A DNA stretch of 64,000 bases from Nonlabens antarcticus (GTDB taxonomy: Bacteria; Bacteroidota; Bacteroidia; Flavobacteriales; Flavobacteriaceae). Positions 1 to 8,378 of this stretch are shown here, piece after piece. Positions within the stretch are counted from its first letter, which is position 1. Each line of letters starts with the position of its first letter. The notes under the pieces are model-generated. The model worked only from the letters and a program-made list of their open reading frames with translations. It was not told the DNA's origin and made no database searches. The DNA lies in contig NZ_JADFCO010000066.1 of NCBI RefSeq assembly GCF_015356755.1, positions 248,001-312,000 on the forward strand, in the 5' to 3' direction. The position numbers and the translations under genes are program-made.

Positions 1-1
1 A

Positions 2-100
2 AGTAACCCCTTTTTTGAATATCATATTTTTGCAGAAAAAAGAAAAGAATCTTTAGGTTTAATTTCTTATAAACAATTCAAAAATTATTTCAAACATTAA
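2..100 (+). CDS. C-terminal fragment of an upstream protein (partial)
   Basis: An open frame runs in from the window edge and ends at TAA 98-100, giving about 32 residues (ending KNYFKH). The family cannot be recognised from so little sequence. It is probably the preceding gene of the polysaccharide cluster, because its stop overlaps the likely start of the next glycosyltransferase (ATT 96-98 shares a base with TAA 98-100). That is the tight spacing seen throughout this cluster. Confidence 0.5.
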   Translation, partial: SNPFFEYHIFAEKRKESLGLISYKQFKNYFKH

Positions 101-953
101 AAGCCTATCTGTCATAATTGTCAATTACAACACTCCCGATTTAGTCAAGCAAGCTATTGAATCAATATATGAATTTGTTAAAGGCATTCAATTTGAGATT
201 ATAGTAATTGATAATGCTTCAACAAAAGGAGATATTAAAAAAGTTGTACAAGATTTTAAGGTAGTTGTGCTTATTGAGAATAAGGAGAACTTAGGTTTTG
301 GTAGAGCTAATAATTTAGGATTCAAATCTTCAATAGGGGAATATGTTTTTCTTTTAAATTCAGATGCTTATTTAATCGATAATTCTTCAATTCCTAAGAT
401 GATCCAATACTTGGAACAACATCAAAATGTTGGCATAGTTGGACCTAATTTCATAAAAGAAAACGGTTCAAAAGCTTATGCCTATGGTAATTTATTAAAA
501 ATTAGAAAAGTATTAAGTGACATCGGACTATTTACAATCTCGAATAAAAATATCGACAATTATGCTACTTATAAAGTGTCTGATAGTTTGATGCCAAAGG
601 AGGTAGGATATTTAGCTGCTGCAGGTATAATAATTAAAAGATCTGTAATCGAAAAGCTTGGTTTATTCGACCCCAAATTTTTTCTTTATTTTGAGGACAT
701 GGAATTAGGCTGGCGTTATAAAAAATACGGTTATAAAAGTATAATTCTTCCAAAAGCAACTATCGTACATTTAGGAGGAGAATCCACAACAGAAAAAAGT
801 GAATATTTGCAAAAGCTTATCGTAGAAAGCAAAAGTTATTATTTAAAAAAGACCTTGAATGTTTTCCAGTATCACTTCCTGAAAATTGTCGATTTATCAT
901 ACATTTCAATAAAATATTTTAATCGAAAATTGAAACTTTTTTTAAAGAATTAG
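96..953 (+). CDS. GT2 family glycosyltransferase, probable ATT start
   Basis: This is a cytoplasmic glycosyltransferase of the GT-A fold that would add a sugar from a nucleotide donor to a growing lipid-linked oligosaccharide. The family N-terminus, SVIIVNYNTPDL, is encoded from about position 108. IDNAS, the LLNSDAYL (DxD-type) segment, a GYLAAAGIIIKR segment and FLYFEDMELGWR follow in order, as in rhamnosyltransferase-like GT2 enzymes. No ATG, GTG or TTG lies in frame between the upstream stop at 60-62 and GTG 267, and starting at 267 would delete the nucleotide-binding strand. The most natural start is ATT 96, giving (M)KSLSVIIVNYNT and about 285 residues. The family call is firm and the start is inferred. 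The acceptor and sugar are unknown. Confidence 0.85.
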   Translation: MKSLSVIIVNYNTPDLVKQAIESIYEFVKGIQFEIIVIDNASTKGDIKKVVQDFKVVVLIENKENLGFGRANNLGFKSSIGEYVFLLNSDAYLIDNSSIPKMIQYLEQHQNVGIVGPNFIKENGSKAYAYGNLLKIRKVLSDIGLFTISNKNIDNYATYKVSDSLMPKEVGYLAAAGIIIKRSVIEKLGLFDPKFFLYFEDMELGWRYKKYGYKSIILPKATIVHLGGESTTEKSEYLQKLIVESKSYYLKKTLNVFQYHFLKIVDLSYISIKYFNRKLKLFLKN

Positions 954-996
954 TTAAACGCTTATATTGCAGTCAGTAATAATTTCTATCAAAACA

Positions 997-1926
997 ATGC
1001 CCACAACCCTAATTACTGGAGCCGCAGGAAATGTAGGAAGTTCTCTATGCCACTATCTTTTAAAGTATGGTCATCATGTAGTTGCTGTAGATAATTTAAG
1101 TACGGGTTCACTTGATAAAATTCCTTTTGAAAAAAATCCGTTTTTTACTTTTATCCAAGCAGATGTAAATGACTATCACGTGTTATCCCATATTATGTGT
1201 TCTCGCACTATCGATTATGTATTTCATTATGCAGCTATGGTGGGAGTACAACGCACGCTGGATCACCCCATTATGGTGCTTAACGATATTGACGGAATTA
1301 AAAATATTCTTGAACTTTCCAAAAATACGGGTGTTAAGAAAGTTGTTTTCTCCTCGAGCTCTGAGGTTTATGGTGAGCCGGTAAGCCTTCCACAAATAGA
1401 AAATGAGACACCGCTTAATTCTAAGTTGCCCTATGCCGTAGTTAAAAACGTCGGCGAGGCCTATGTTCGATCCTATTATCAGCAATATGGTTTGGAGTAC
1501 AACATATTTAGATTCTTCAATACCTATGGACCGCAGCAAAGTGTAGATTTTGTGATCCCAAAACTATTGGAACAAGCATTGAATAACGAGGATATAACAA
1601 TTTATGGTGATGGAGAACAATCGCGTACATTTTGTTACATTGATGACAACATTGAAGCATGTTATAAAATATTTCAAGACGATGCGTTGAGCAACGATGT
1701 TTTTAATATAGGGAGCGATGTAGTTTTTACAGTAAGAGAGCTGGTCGACGTTATAATAAAAGTAACTGCCAGTTTATCTACCGTTGTTCACTTGCCAGCT
1801 TTAAAAGAGGGGGATATGACCAGAAGGCAGCCTGATATTTCTAAAATGCGAGCCGTTCTCGATAGAGACCTGATAAATCTAGAATCTGGAATCCAGAAAC
1901 TTTTAGATCATAAAAAGCATGCGTAA
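997..1926 (+). CDS. NAD-dependent epimerase/dehydratase (extended SDR)
   Basis: An extended short-chain dehydrogenase/reductase of 309 residues that would convert a nucleotide-sugar for the cluster. The N-terminus MPTTLITGAAGNVGSSL holds the Rossmann GxxGxxG motif, DNLSTGS follows the second strand, and SSSSEVYG precedes the catalytic YAVVK (Tyr-x3-Lys). RFFNTYGP and a late NIGSD segment match UDP-glucose 4-epimerase or UDP-glucuronate decarboxylase relatives. The exact reaction cannot be assigned. The start is placed at ATG 997 because the Rossmann fold begins there; an in-frame TTG at 967 would only add ten unrelated residues. The end overlaps the next gene by 8 nt. Confidence 0.85.
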   Translation: MPTTLITGAAGNVGSSLCHYLLKYGHHVVAVDNLSTGSLDKIPFEKNPFFTFIQADVNDYHVLSHIMCSRTIDYVFHYAAMVGVQRTLDHPIMVLNDIDGIKNILELSKNTGVKKVVFSSSSEVYGEPVSLPQIENETPLNSKLPYAVVKNVGEAYVRSYYQQYGLEYNIFRFFNTYGPQQSVDFVIPKLLEQALNNEDITIYGDGEQSRTFCYIDDNIEACYKIFQDDALSNDVFNIGSDVVFTVRELVDVIIKVTASLSTVVHLPALKEGDMTRRQPDISKMRAVLDRDLINLESGIQKLLDHKKHA

Positions 1927-2947
1927 AGGAGACAATAAATCTCGCAAGGTGCTGGTGGAAAAAAATGTGAGCCAGCATCGCGTTCTTATTCCCGTTTACA
2001 TTCCCCACGAGAAAGATTATTACAAAGATGCTTTTGAGATTTTTAAACTTTGTCTGCAAAGTATAAAAAGAGAATCTGTCTCGGTAACACCCATAACCGT
2101 TGTCGCAAATGGTTGCAGCCAAGAAATTCATGACAAGCTTTTACAGTTTATACCACAAGGTCTCATCGATGAGCTTTTTATAGAAACGAAGCAACTGGGA
2201 AAGATCAATAGCCTGCGCAAGGCAATCAAGGCAAGTGAGGAAACCTATTTAACGATAAGCGATGGTGACGTTCTTTTTTTAAATGGTTGGGATAGTGAAG
2301 TAGCTAGAGTCTTTACCGCTTTCCCTCATGCTACCGCTGTTGCGCCCGTGCCTATTCATAAAACATTCAATCAATATGTTTCTAATATTTGGTTTGATCA
2401 TATGTTTTCCGGTAAACTTGCTTTCGCGAAAGCGGAAAACCCGGCCGCATTGGAAAAATTTGTGCAAAGTATAGGCTGGCCTTATCTTGAGGACCACTAA
2501 AAACTGGAACTGTTAAGCCTTAAAGCTAAAAATGGAACAATAGCCGTAGTAGGTTGCAGTCATTTTTGCACGACCTATCGCAGGGAAGTGTTTAAGTTTG
2601 CACCTGGGGAACCGACTCAATTTGCCTTAAGTGGTGATAGTGAGAAAAAGTATTTAGATCTACCGACTATACGGGCAAATGGTTACCGTCTTTCTACAGC
2701 TGGAAATTATGCCTACCATTTGGGTAATGTTCTGGAACCTTGGATGAAACAAGCGTTTGATGAAGTAAAGCAAAGAGATGAAGTTATTGTACAATGGCCT
2801 CAGAAAAGGCGACTTGACAAATCCAAGTTTGGATATTTTATTAAAAACAGATTTTTTAAAAAATTATTGAGTAATCCTTATATCTACAATATGGCCCTGC
2901 GCAAATTTGGCTTGAGGAAGGAATGGGAGAAATATTATTTTAAATGA
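1919..2947 (+). pseudogene. Glycosyltransferase gene interrupted by one in-frame stop
   Basis: Reading from ATG 1919 gives 193 residues of a GT2-like protein: VLIPVYIPHEKDYY at the N-terminus, and SDGDVLFLNGWD as the DxD-type site. TAA at 2498-2500 then stops it, just after YLEDH. The same frame stays open beyond the stop (KLELLSLKAKNGTIAVVG, then CSHFCTTYRREVFKFAPGE) to TGA 2945-2947. That is about 341 residues of one protein with no shift, so a single nonsense change or base error explains the break. A copy of the cluster's palindrome encodes AFAKAE at about residue 168. The last codon overlaps the next gene as ATGA. Either the gene is inactivated, the stop is a sequencing error, or two peptides are made. 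Confidence 0.75.
2420..2433. repeat. Palindrome GCTTTCGCGAAAGC
   Basis: Perfect core CTTTCGCGAAAG with one flanking pair. It lies inside the interrupted glycosyltransferase, read as AFAKA. Confidence 0.9.
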
Positions 2948-3852
2948 ATAGGATCCTTATATTCTCATCACTTTGTAAATCCAAGGATATCCTGGAACTT
3001 ACCATACCTTCATGGATAGGAATGGAGAAAGGAAATCTTGATGTAGAAATATTGCTTTACAATGACAATAGGGATGCAGATGCTTTTGCATACGTAGATT
3101 CTTTGCCTGAAAAGCATTCTTCCATAACTGTTGTTGATGGCTGGTTTAATGAAGAGTCAACGTATAAGAATCACAATTGGACATTAGACCAAGTAGACCG
3201 CATTATCCATATCAAAAATCGGGTTTTAGAATTAGCACAAGAAAATAAATATGATGCCGTTTTTTTGATTGATGCAGATCTAGTACTTCATCCAAAAACG
3301 CTGCTTCATTTAGAAAGCTTAAAAAAAGATTTTGTCTTTGAGATATTTTGGACTGTTTTTACCGATCAACTGTTTGCGAAGCCTAACTGCTGGGATGTTC
3401 ATTCATGGAGTTACCATAACGCACAGAGTATACTGAGACTCAAGGAAGCCGGCACCTATCAAATAGGCGCTGGTGGTGCGTGTACCTTATTGTCTAGCAA
3501 TGCAATCAATGCAGGCGTTAACTTTGAAAAAATAAACAATTTATCATATGGCGGTGAGGATCGACATATTTGTACCCGGGCGGAGGTGCTAGGTTTCCCG
3601 ATATTTGTAGATACTTTTTTTCCTGCATTTCACATTTTTGAGAAAAACCTACTCAAAAATGCCAAAGATTGGATATCATTAGAGTATTCACGAGAATATT
3701 TTGACTCTTGGCTGGATCAATCGTGGGAAGACCGTGTTATTCAAACACATCAAAAAGAAGTGCCGTCTAAGCCAAAAAATGAATTTGATAGGATAAGAAA
3801 GGCTCTGTACAAGGCTAAAAGAGCATACATTAACTATATGCGCTATAATTAG
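2944..3852 (+). CDS. Putative glycosyltransferase (GT-A-like)
   Basis: 302 residues starting at ATG 2944, which overlaps the preceding stop as ATGA. The N-terminus (RILIFSSLCKSKDILELTIPSW) is followed by EILLYNDNRD and then by DAVFLIDADLVLHPKTL. The last has the DxD metal and nucleotide-sugar site of GT-A enzymes. GAGGACTLL and YGGEDRHICTRAEVLG resemble the acceptor-side (G/E)ED motif of GT2-type proteins. No membrane segment is evident, so it is probably cytoplasmic or peripheral. Donor and acceptor are unknown. It belongs to the rightward polysaccharide cluster. Confidence 0.75.
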   Translation: MNRILIFSSLCKSKDILELTIPSWIGMEKGNLDVEILLYNDNRDADAFAYVDSLPEKHSSITVVDGWFNEESTYKNHNWTLDQVDRIIHIKNRVLELAQENKYDAVFLIDADLVLHPKTLLHLESLKKDFVFEIFWTVFTDQLFAKPNCWDVHSWSYHNAQSILRLKEAGTYQIGAGGACTLLSSNAINAGVNFEKINNLSYGGEDRHICTRAEVLGFPIFVDTFFPAFHIFEKNLLKNAKDWISLEYSREYFDSWLDQSWEDRVIQTHQKEVPSKPKNEFDRIRKALYKAKRAYINYMRYN

Positions 3853-3871
3853 TGATAAATCAGGTTCATAA

Positions 3872-5137
3872 ATGCCACAATTAAAAATCCTCATTATAGC
3901 AGACACGCTAGACGAACAAGCCAGTAGTGGTGGTAAAGCTAGTATGGCATTAGTTAAAGGATTTGTGGAACAAGGTTATAAAATTAAAGTGTACCACTAC
4001 TCTAGAAAAGAGCTCGAAATTGAGGGGATACAATTAATTTCAATATGCGAAAAAAGAAGTACTCTATCTTACATTAAAGCGAAAAGCCAATTACTCTTTC
4101 AACGATGGACGGGAAAAAATATCAATTCATGGATAGAGTGTAGAAAAGGATTTTCTTACACTCATGATTATGATGTAGAAAGTATCAAATATGCGGTTAA
4201 TCAAGAGTCGCCTGAAAATTACGATTACATATTGACTCTTAGTTATGCGAGTAGTTTTAGGGCACACAAGGCCATTCTACAAATTCCTCACTGGCATAAA
4301 AAACTGTTGTCATATGTCCACGACCCCTATCCTATGCACAGTTATCCACGACCCTACGACTGGGTAGAGCCTGGACATCAATTTAAGCGGGATTTTTTTA
4401 TTGATCTATTTGAAAAGTCTGCGCACATACTCTATCCCAGTAAATTACTGGCGGCATGGATGGAAAGTTATTACCCCACGGGAAAGGGAAAGTCAGTGGT
4501 ATTGCCCCATTTGATGATTGATGGTTTGAAAAACACGGGTGATTATCCACAGTACTACCATCCAGATAATTTTAACCTGCTTCATGCGGGATCACTCATG
4601 AGCGCTAGAAACCCAATGGGGGTAGTTGAAGCCTTCACTTTGTTTTTAAAGGAAAACCCCACCGCATTACAGGAGGCAAACCTTGTTATTGTAGGTGGAG
4701 CGTCGGTTTTTCATACAGAGCTGGAAGGTATTGCTAACGAATTACCCCAATTGACTCTAAGTCCAGGAAAGGAAGATTTTCAACGTACTTATAATATGCA
4801 GCAACAGGCAGCGGTCAATATCGTACTAGAAGCGAAAGGACCGACCAGCCCATTTTTACCGGGTAAAGTGTCGCATTGTATCGCTGCAGATAAACCTATA
4901 CTATTATTGGGGCCCTATTACAGCGAGACGCGCCGGCTTTTAGGCAATGACTATCTTTACTGGGCAGAAATTGATGACGTTGAAAAAATTAAAAACTATA
5001 TTTTATGTCTTTATAATGACTGGAAAAAGGATAGGACAACAGCTGTTTTAAATCGACCAGATTTAATGGAGTACTTTAGCAGCAGGAGCATTTGTAAAGT
5101 TTTCGAACATATAAAATCAGAGCAAATCAACGATTAA
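3872..5137 (+). CDS. GT4-like glycosyltransferase
   Basis: 421 residues with a GT-B architecture. The N-terminal half begins LKILIIADTLDEQASSGGKASMALVKGF, the glycine-rich donor/acceptor loop of GT4 enzymes. The C-terminal half begins at FNLLHAGSLMSARNPMGVVEAF and contains LVIVGG. The usual GT4 E-x7-E signature is poorly conserved near EAKGPTSPFLPGKVSHCIAADKPIL, so this is a divergent member. It would transfer a sugar to the polysaccharide precursor at the inner face of the membrane. It is preceded by a 19-nt gap and followed by wecB. Confidence 0.75.
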   Translation: MPQLKILIIADTLDEQASSGGKASMALVKGFVEQGYKIKVYHYSRKELEIEGIQLISICEKRSTLSYIKAKSQLLFQRWTGKNINSWIECRKGFSYTHDYDVESIKYAVNQESPENYDYILTLSYASSFRAHKAILQIPHWHKKLLSYVHDPYPMHSYPRPYDWVEPGHQFKRDFFIDLFEKSAHILYPSKLLAAWMESYYPTGKGKSVVLPHLMIDGLKNTGDYPQYYHPDNFNLLHAGSLMSARNPMGVVEAFTLFLKENPTALQEANLVIVGGASVFHTELEGIANELPQLTLSPGKEDFQRTYNMQQQAAVNIVLEAKGPTSPFLPGKVSHCIAADKPILLLGPYYSETRRLLGNDYLYWAEIDDVEKIKNYILCLYNDWKKDRTTAVLNRPDLMEYFSSRSICKVFEHIKSEQIND

Positions 5138-5150
5138 TTATCCCGTTTTT

Positions 5151-6269
5151 ATGAAGAAGATCTTAATGGTAATAGGTACTAGGCCAGAAGCAATTAAAAT
5201 GGCACCTGTAATTAGAGAGATAGAATTACATCCAAAGGATTTTGAGCTGCATATTTGTGTGACTGGGCAACATCGCTCCATGCTAGACCAAGTACTGTTT
5301 TTTTTTCAAATAAATCCACATACGGATTTAGATCTCATGGAACCAAATCAGTCTCTCGCATCGCTTACGGCTAAGCTAATGACAGGTTTGTCAAACATTG
5401 TAAAAGAGTTTGCACCAGACATTGTTATGGTGCATGGTGATACAACAACTGCCATGGTCGCATCATTGGCAGCTTTTTATGAACAGAAAAAAATAATGCA
5501 TATAGAAGCTGGCTTGCGAACTCATACTATAGAGTCACCATTTCCTGAAGAGGCAAACCGTCAAATTATTTCAAGACTAGCTAGTTGGCATATGACGCCT
5601 ACGAGTTTAGCGCAACTTGCATTACTTAAGGAAGGAGTGAAACCAGAAATGATACGGGTGACTGGAAATACGGTCATAGATTCCCTTAATCTTGGTTTAA
5701 AGATTATTGAAGACTCGGGAAGTTTGAAATTATTGCAATTCAAAAAGCAAATAAGTAGCGGTAGAGTTATTCTGGTAACAAGCCACCGTCGGGAAAATCA
5801 GGGACAGGGAATTATTGAGATTTGTCAGGCACTTAAAGCAATTGCTTTACAAAATCCTGATATTCAAATCGTGTTCCCGGTACATCTTAATCCCAAAATA
5901 ATAGATACTGTTAAGGATCAATTAAAAGGAATTCGGAATATTTTACTTATTGAGCCATTGGATTACGAGCGTTTTTTATGGTTAATGCAGCATAGTTATT
6001 TAATAATTACGGATAGTGGTGGGATACAAGAAGAGGCACCATCCTTAAATAAGCCAGTTTTAGTTATGAGGGAAGAAACGGAACGACAGGAAGCTGTCGA
6101 CTGCGGTGCCGTTATTCTTGTGGCTAATAAGAAAGAGAGAATCGTCAATGAAACCCAACGGTTGCTGGATGATGATGAGTTATATCAACGCATGGCTGGC
6201 GCGACAAATCCATATGGCAATGGAACGGCAGCAAGGCAAATAATTGATAGTCTTAAAAAGATAGTATAA
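5151..6269 (+). CDS. wecB: UDP-N-acetylglucosamine 2-epimerase (non-hydrolysing)
   Basis: The enzyme interconverts UDP-GlcNAc and UDP-ManNAc in the cytoplasm, supplying ManNAc-type sugars for surface polysaccharide. At 372 residues it has normal length. The family signatures appear in order: IGTRPEAIKMAPV at the N-terminus, VMVHGDTTTAM, IEAGLRT, FPEEANRQIISRLA, VTGNTVIDSL, TSHRRENQGQG, ITDSGGIQEEAPSL and VMREETERQE. The sialic-acid-type genes neuA and neuB lie 5.3-7.5 kb downstream, so ManNAc supply for sialic acid synthesis is plausible. That route normally needs a hydrolysing epimerase, and the motifs here fit the WecB type better. Confidence 0.93.
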   Translation: MKKILMVIGTRPEAIKMAPVIREIELHPKDFELHICVTGQHRSMLDQVLFFFQINPHTDLDLMEPNQSLASLTAKLMTGLSNIVKEFAPDIVMVHGDTTTAMVASLAAFYEQKKIMHIEAGLRTHTIESPFPEEANRQIISRLASWHMTPTSLAQLALLKEGVKPEMIRVTGNTVIDSLNLGLKIIEDSGSLKLLQFKKQISSGRVILVTSHRRENQGQGIIEICQALKAIALQNPDIQIVFPVHLNPKIIDTVKDQLKGIRNILLIEPLDYERFLWLMQHSYLIITDSGGIQEEAPSLNKPVLVMREETERQEAVDCGAVILVANKKERIVNETQRLLDDDELYQRMAGATNPYGNGTAARQIIDSLKKIV

Positions 6270-6282
6270 ACAAAAAATTATT

Positions 6283-7221
6283 ATGATTTCTATTATCATT
6301 CCTGTTTATGATAGGGCTACTTTAATCTTAGAGACCTTGAAATCTATATCTGCTCAAACTTATACTAATTGGGAGTGTATTATAATTGATGATCAGAGTG
6401 CAGATGATACTGTGAAAGTTATAACTAACTTTATAAAACTTGATAAGAGATTTAAAATCTATCTTGGAAAAAAAAAGGGGGCAAGTGCATGTAGAAATTA
6501 CGGAATCAGTAAATCATCAGGAAATTTTATTCAGTTTTTCGATAGCGATGATATCATGCATCCAAAACATTTAGAATTAAAGATTTCAGTTATTGAAGAT
6601 TTTGACTTTACAATTTGTAAAATTCGAGGTTTTCGAAATGATTTTTGCGAAGATTATTTTGAAAAAGATATCGTAAAAGATGTTGATTACCCAAAGGATT
6701 CATTTAAGTCATTTGCAATCGGAAGTTTTCATATGTGTATGGTACTCCCATTATGGCGTAGTTCTTTTTTAAAGCAATTTTTACCCATAAGAGAGGATTT
6801 AAACGTTTTGGAAGATCGAGAGCTTCACGCAAGAATATTATATACAAATCCCAAGTTTAAGATTATAAATAGAACTTTAATTTACTACAGAAGGGATTGT
6901 ATTTCTATCACAAATAATTTTTTTAAGGATATTGATTATGGTCTTGAGGCCTTTTTAAATGCATTGAAAACAGTTCTTTCATTACGCAGCGATGACGAAA
7001 TAAGACTTGGTATTCTTAAAAAAACATTAGGCTTTTTTAGACAAGCCCTAGTGGAGGGTAATTTCAGCGCAGCGAGTAGATGTCTGAAATTTACAACCCA
7101 ACAAAAATTATGGTATTCCAATACTCTAAAGTTAAAGTTAATAAGGATATTATTTTTTTTTAGAGTTTTAAAAATCCTAAAAAGAGGTGAAACACGTTTT
7201 AAGTTTTTATTCAAAATTTGA
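6283..7221 (+). CDS. GT2 family glycosyltransferase
   Basis: 312 residues. The N-terminal GT-A domain is clear: ISIIIPVYDRATLILETLKSI, then the WECIIIDDQSADDT nucleotide-binding segment, GASACRNYGISKSSG, and the QFFDSDDIMHPKHLE metal site (DSDD). The C-terminal third is basic and hydrophobic (LIRILFFFRVLKILKR) and may rest on the membrane. It sits 13 nt after wecB. The gene is noticeably richer in A+T than wecB or neuA. The specific sugar is unknown. Confidence 0.88.
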   Translation: MISIIIPVYDRATLILETLKSISAQTYTNWECIIIDDQSADDTVKVITNFIKLDKRFKIYLGKKKGASACRNYGISKSSGNFIQFFDSDDIMHPKHLELKISVIEDFDFTICKIRGFRNDFCEDYFEKDIVKDVDYPKDSFKSFAIGSFHMCMVLPLWRSSFLKQFLPIREDLNVLEDRELHARILYTNPKFKIINRTLIYYRRDCISITNNFFKDIDYGLEAFLNALKTVLSLRSDDEIRLGILKKTLGFFRQALVEGNFSAASRCLKFTTQQKLWYSNTLKLKLIRILFFFRVLKILKRGETRFKFLFKI

Positions 7222-7245
7222 AGTTGAATAATAATTAATCATTAT

Positions 7246-8331
7246 ATGATACCAAATATTACCGTAATTATACCTAATCGCAATCGCAACTTAAAAACTG
7301 TGAGCAGGACGCTTGACTCTATAAAGCCACAGTTAAGCGAACATTTAAAAATTTACGTGGTTGATTATGGGAGCGAATTGAACTATCAGAGTGATTTAAA
7401 ACATCTAGTTATGACTTATGGATCGATAGAATTAATTGAGTGCCCTACTCAAGGACAATTGTTTCATAAAACCAGGGCTATTAATTTAGTGTTGAAGCAG
7501 ACTCTATCAAAATATTTCATGGTTCTGGATATGGATTGTATATGCCATCCAAATTTCTTTCAGATAGCATTAAGATTGGCTGAAAATGGTGATGTTGTCA
7601 ATTTTCCATACGGTTATTTGTCAGAAAAGGAAAGCTTAAAAGATCAAAAATTCCAAGATTATGAAGTAAGATTTCCAAATAACATTACGGGTACAGCTAT
7701 TTTTGAAACAAAAAAATTGTTAGAGATTAATGGTTTTGACGAAGTATTTCACAATTGGGGAGCGGAGGACGCAGATGCTTTCGCAAGATTGAAAAGAGCT
7801 GGTACTAACACGAACCTCTATCATGAGAAATTACTTTTATTGCATCAATGGCATTCAAAGACATACCGCCAAAAACAAAGTAAAGCCCCATTTCACAATA
7901 AGCTGGAAAAAATTAATCATAAGTATTTCGAGCTATCAAATAAGCTAAAAAGAATTAGGACCAATGAATCGCTAAATTGGGGAATACCGTTTAATTTAAA
8001 ACATTATTCTTTGCTGAAAACACCTGACTTTAAGATTAACATTAACTCTAGTCAAGAGGAAATAGTTGCCTTAATATCGCAGTTGAATGAGTTTGACAGC
8101 TCTTCCATTGTTGAAGTAATTGTTACAAGTTTAAGTACAACATTAAAGGTAAAGGTTAAGATAAAATCACTTTTAGGTAAGAGACAACTAACTTATATAA
8201 GTTTGGAGAAAGCTAATGAGCTACTCTTGGAAAATATTATTTTAAGAAATAGAAATAAGCCTTATCACTATCAATTTGATAGAAGTCAAGACAAAATTAT
8301 ATTTAGAATTAATTTGATAAATCCTACGTGA
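7246..8331 (+). CDS. GT2/galactosyltransferase-like glycosyltransferase
   Basis: 361 residues. ITVIIPNRNRNLKTVSRTLDSI opens a GT-A domain, YFMVLDMDCICHPNFF holds the DxD site, and HNWGAEDADAFARLKRAG is the W-G-x-E-D motif typical of bacterial polymerase-like GT2 and GT7-C-type transferases. The last 130 residues have no recognised domain. It is A+T-rich like its neighbours. A processive or polymer-extending role is possible from the motif, but this is inference. Confidence 0.82.
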   Translation: MIPNITVIIPNRNRNLKTVSRTLDSIKPQLSEHLKIYVVDYGSELNYQSDLKHLVMTYGSIELIECPTQGQLFHKTRAINLVLKQTLSKYFMVLDMDCICHPNFFQIALRLAENGDVVNFPYGYLSEKESLKDQKFQDYEVRFPNNITGTAIFETKKLLEINGFDEVFHNWGAEDADAFARLKRAGTNTNLYHEKLLLLHQWHSKTYRQKQSKAPFHNKLEKINHKYFELSNKLKRIRTNESLNWGIPFNLKHYSLLKTPDFKININSSQEEIVALISQLNEFDSSSIVEVIVTSLSTTLKVKVKIKSLLGKRQLTYISLEKANELLLENIILRNRNKPYHYQFDRSQDKIIFRINLINPT

Positions 8332-8378
8332 AACTTAGAGGGGAATATTTCGATGTAGTTAACATTAACAAAAAATGA

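Noticed and set aside
967-996. TTG start for the SDR epimerase
   Set aside because: The Rossmann motif starts at ATG 997; the ten added residues have no match to the family.
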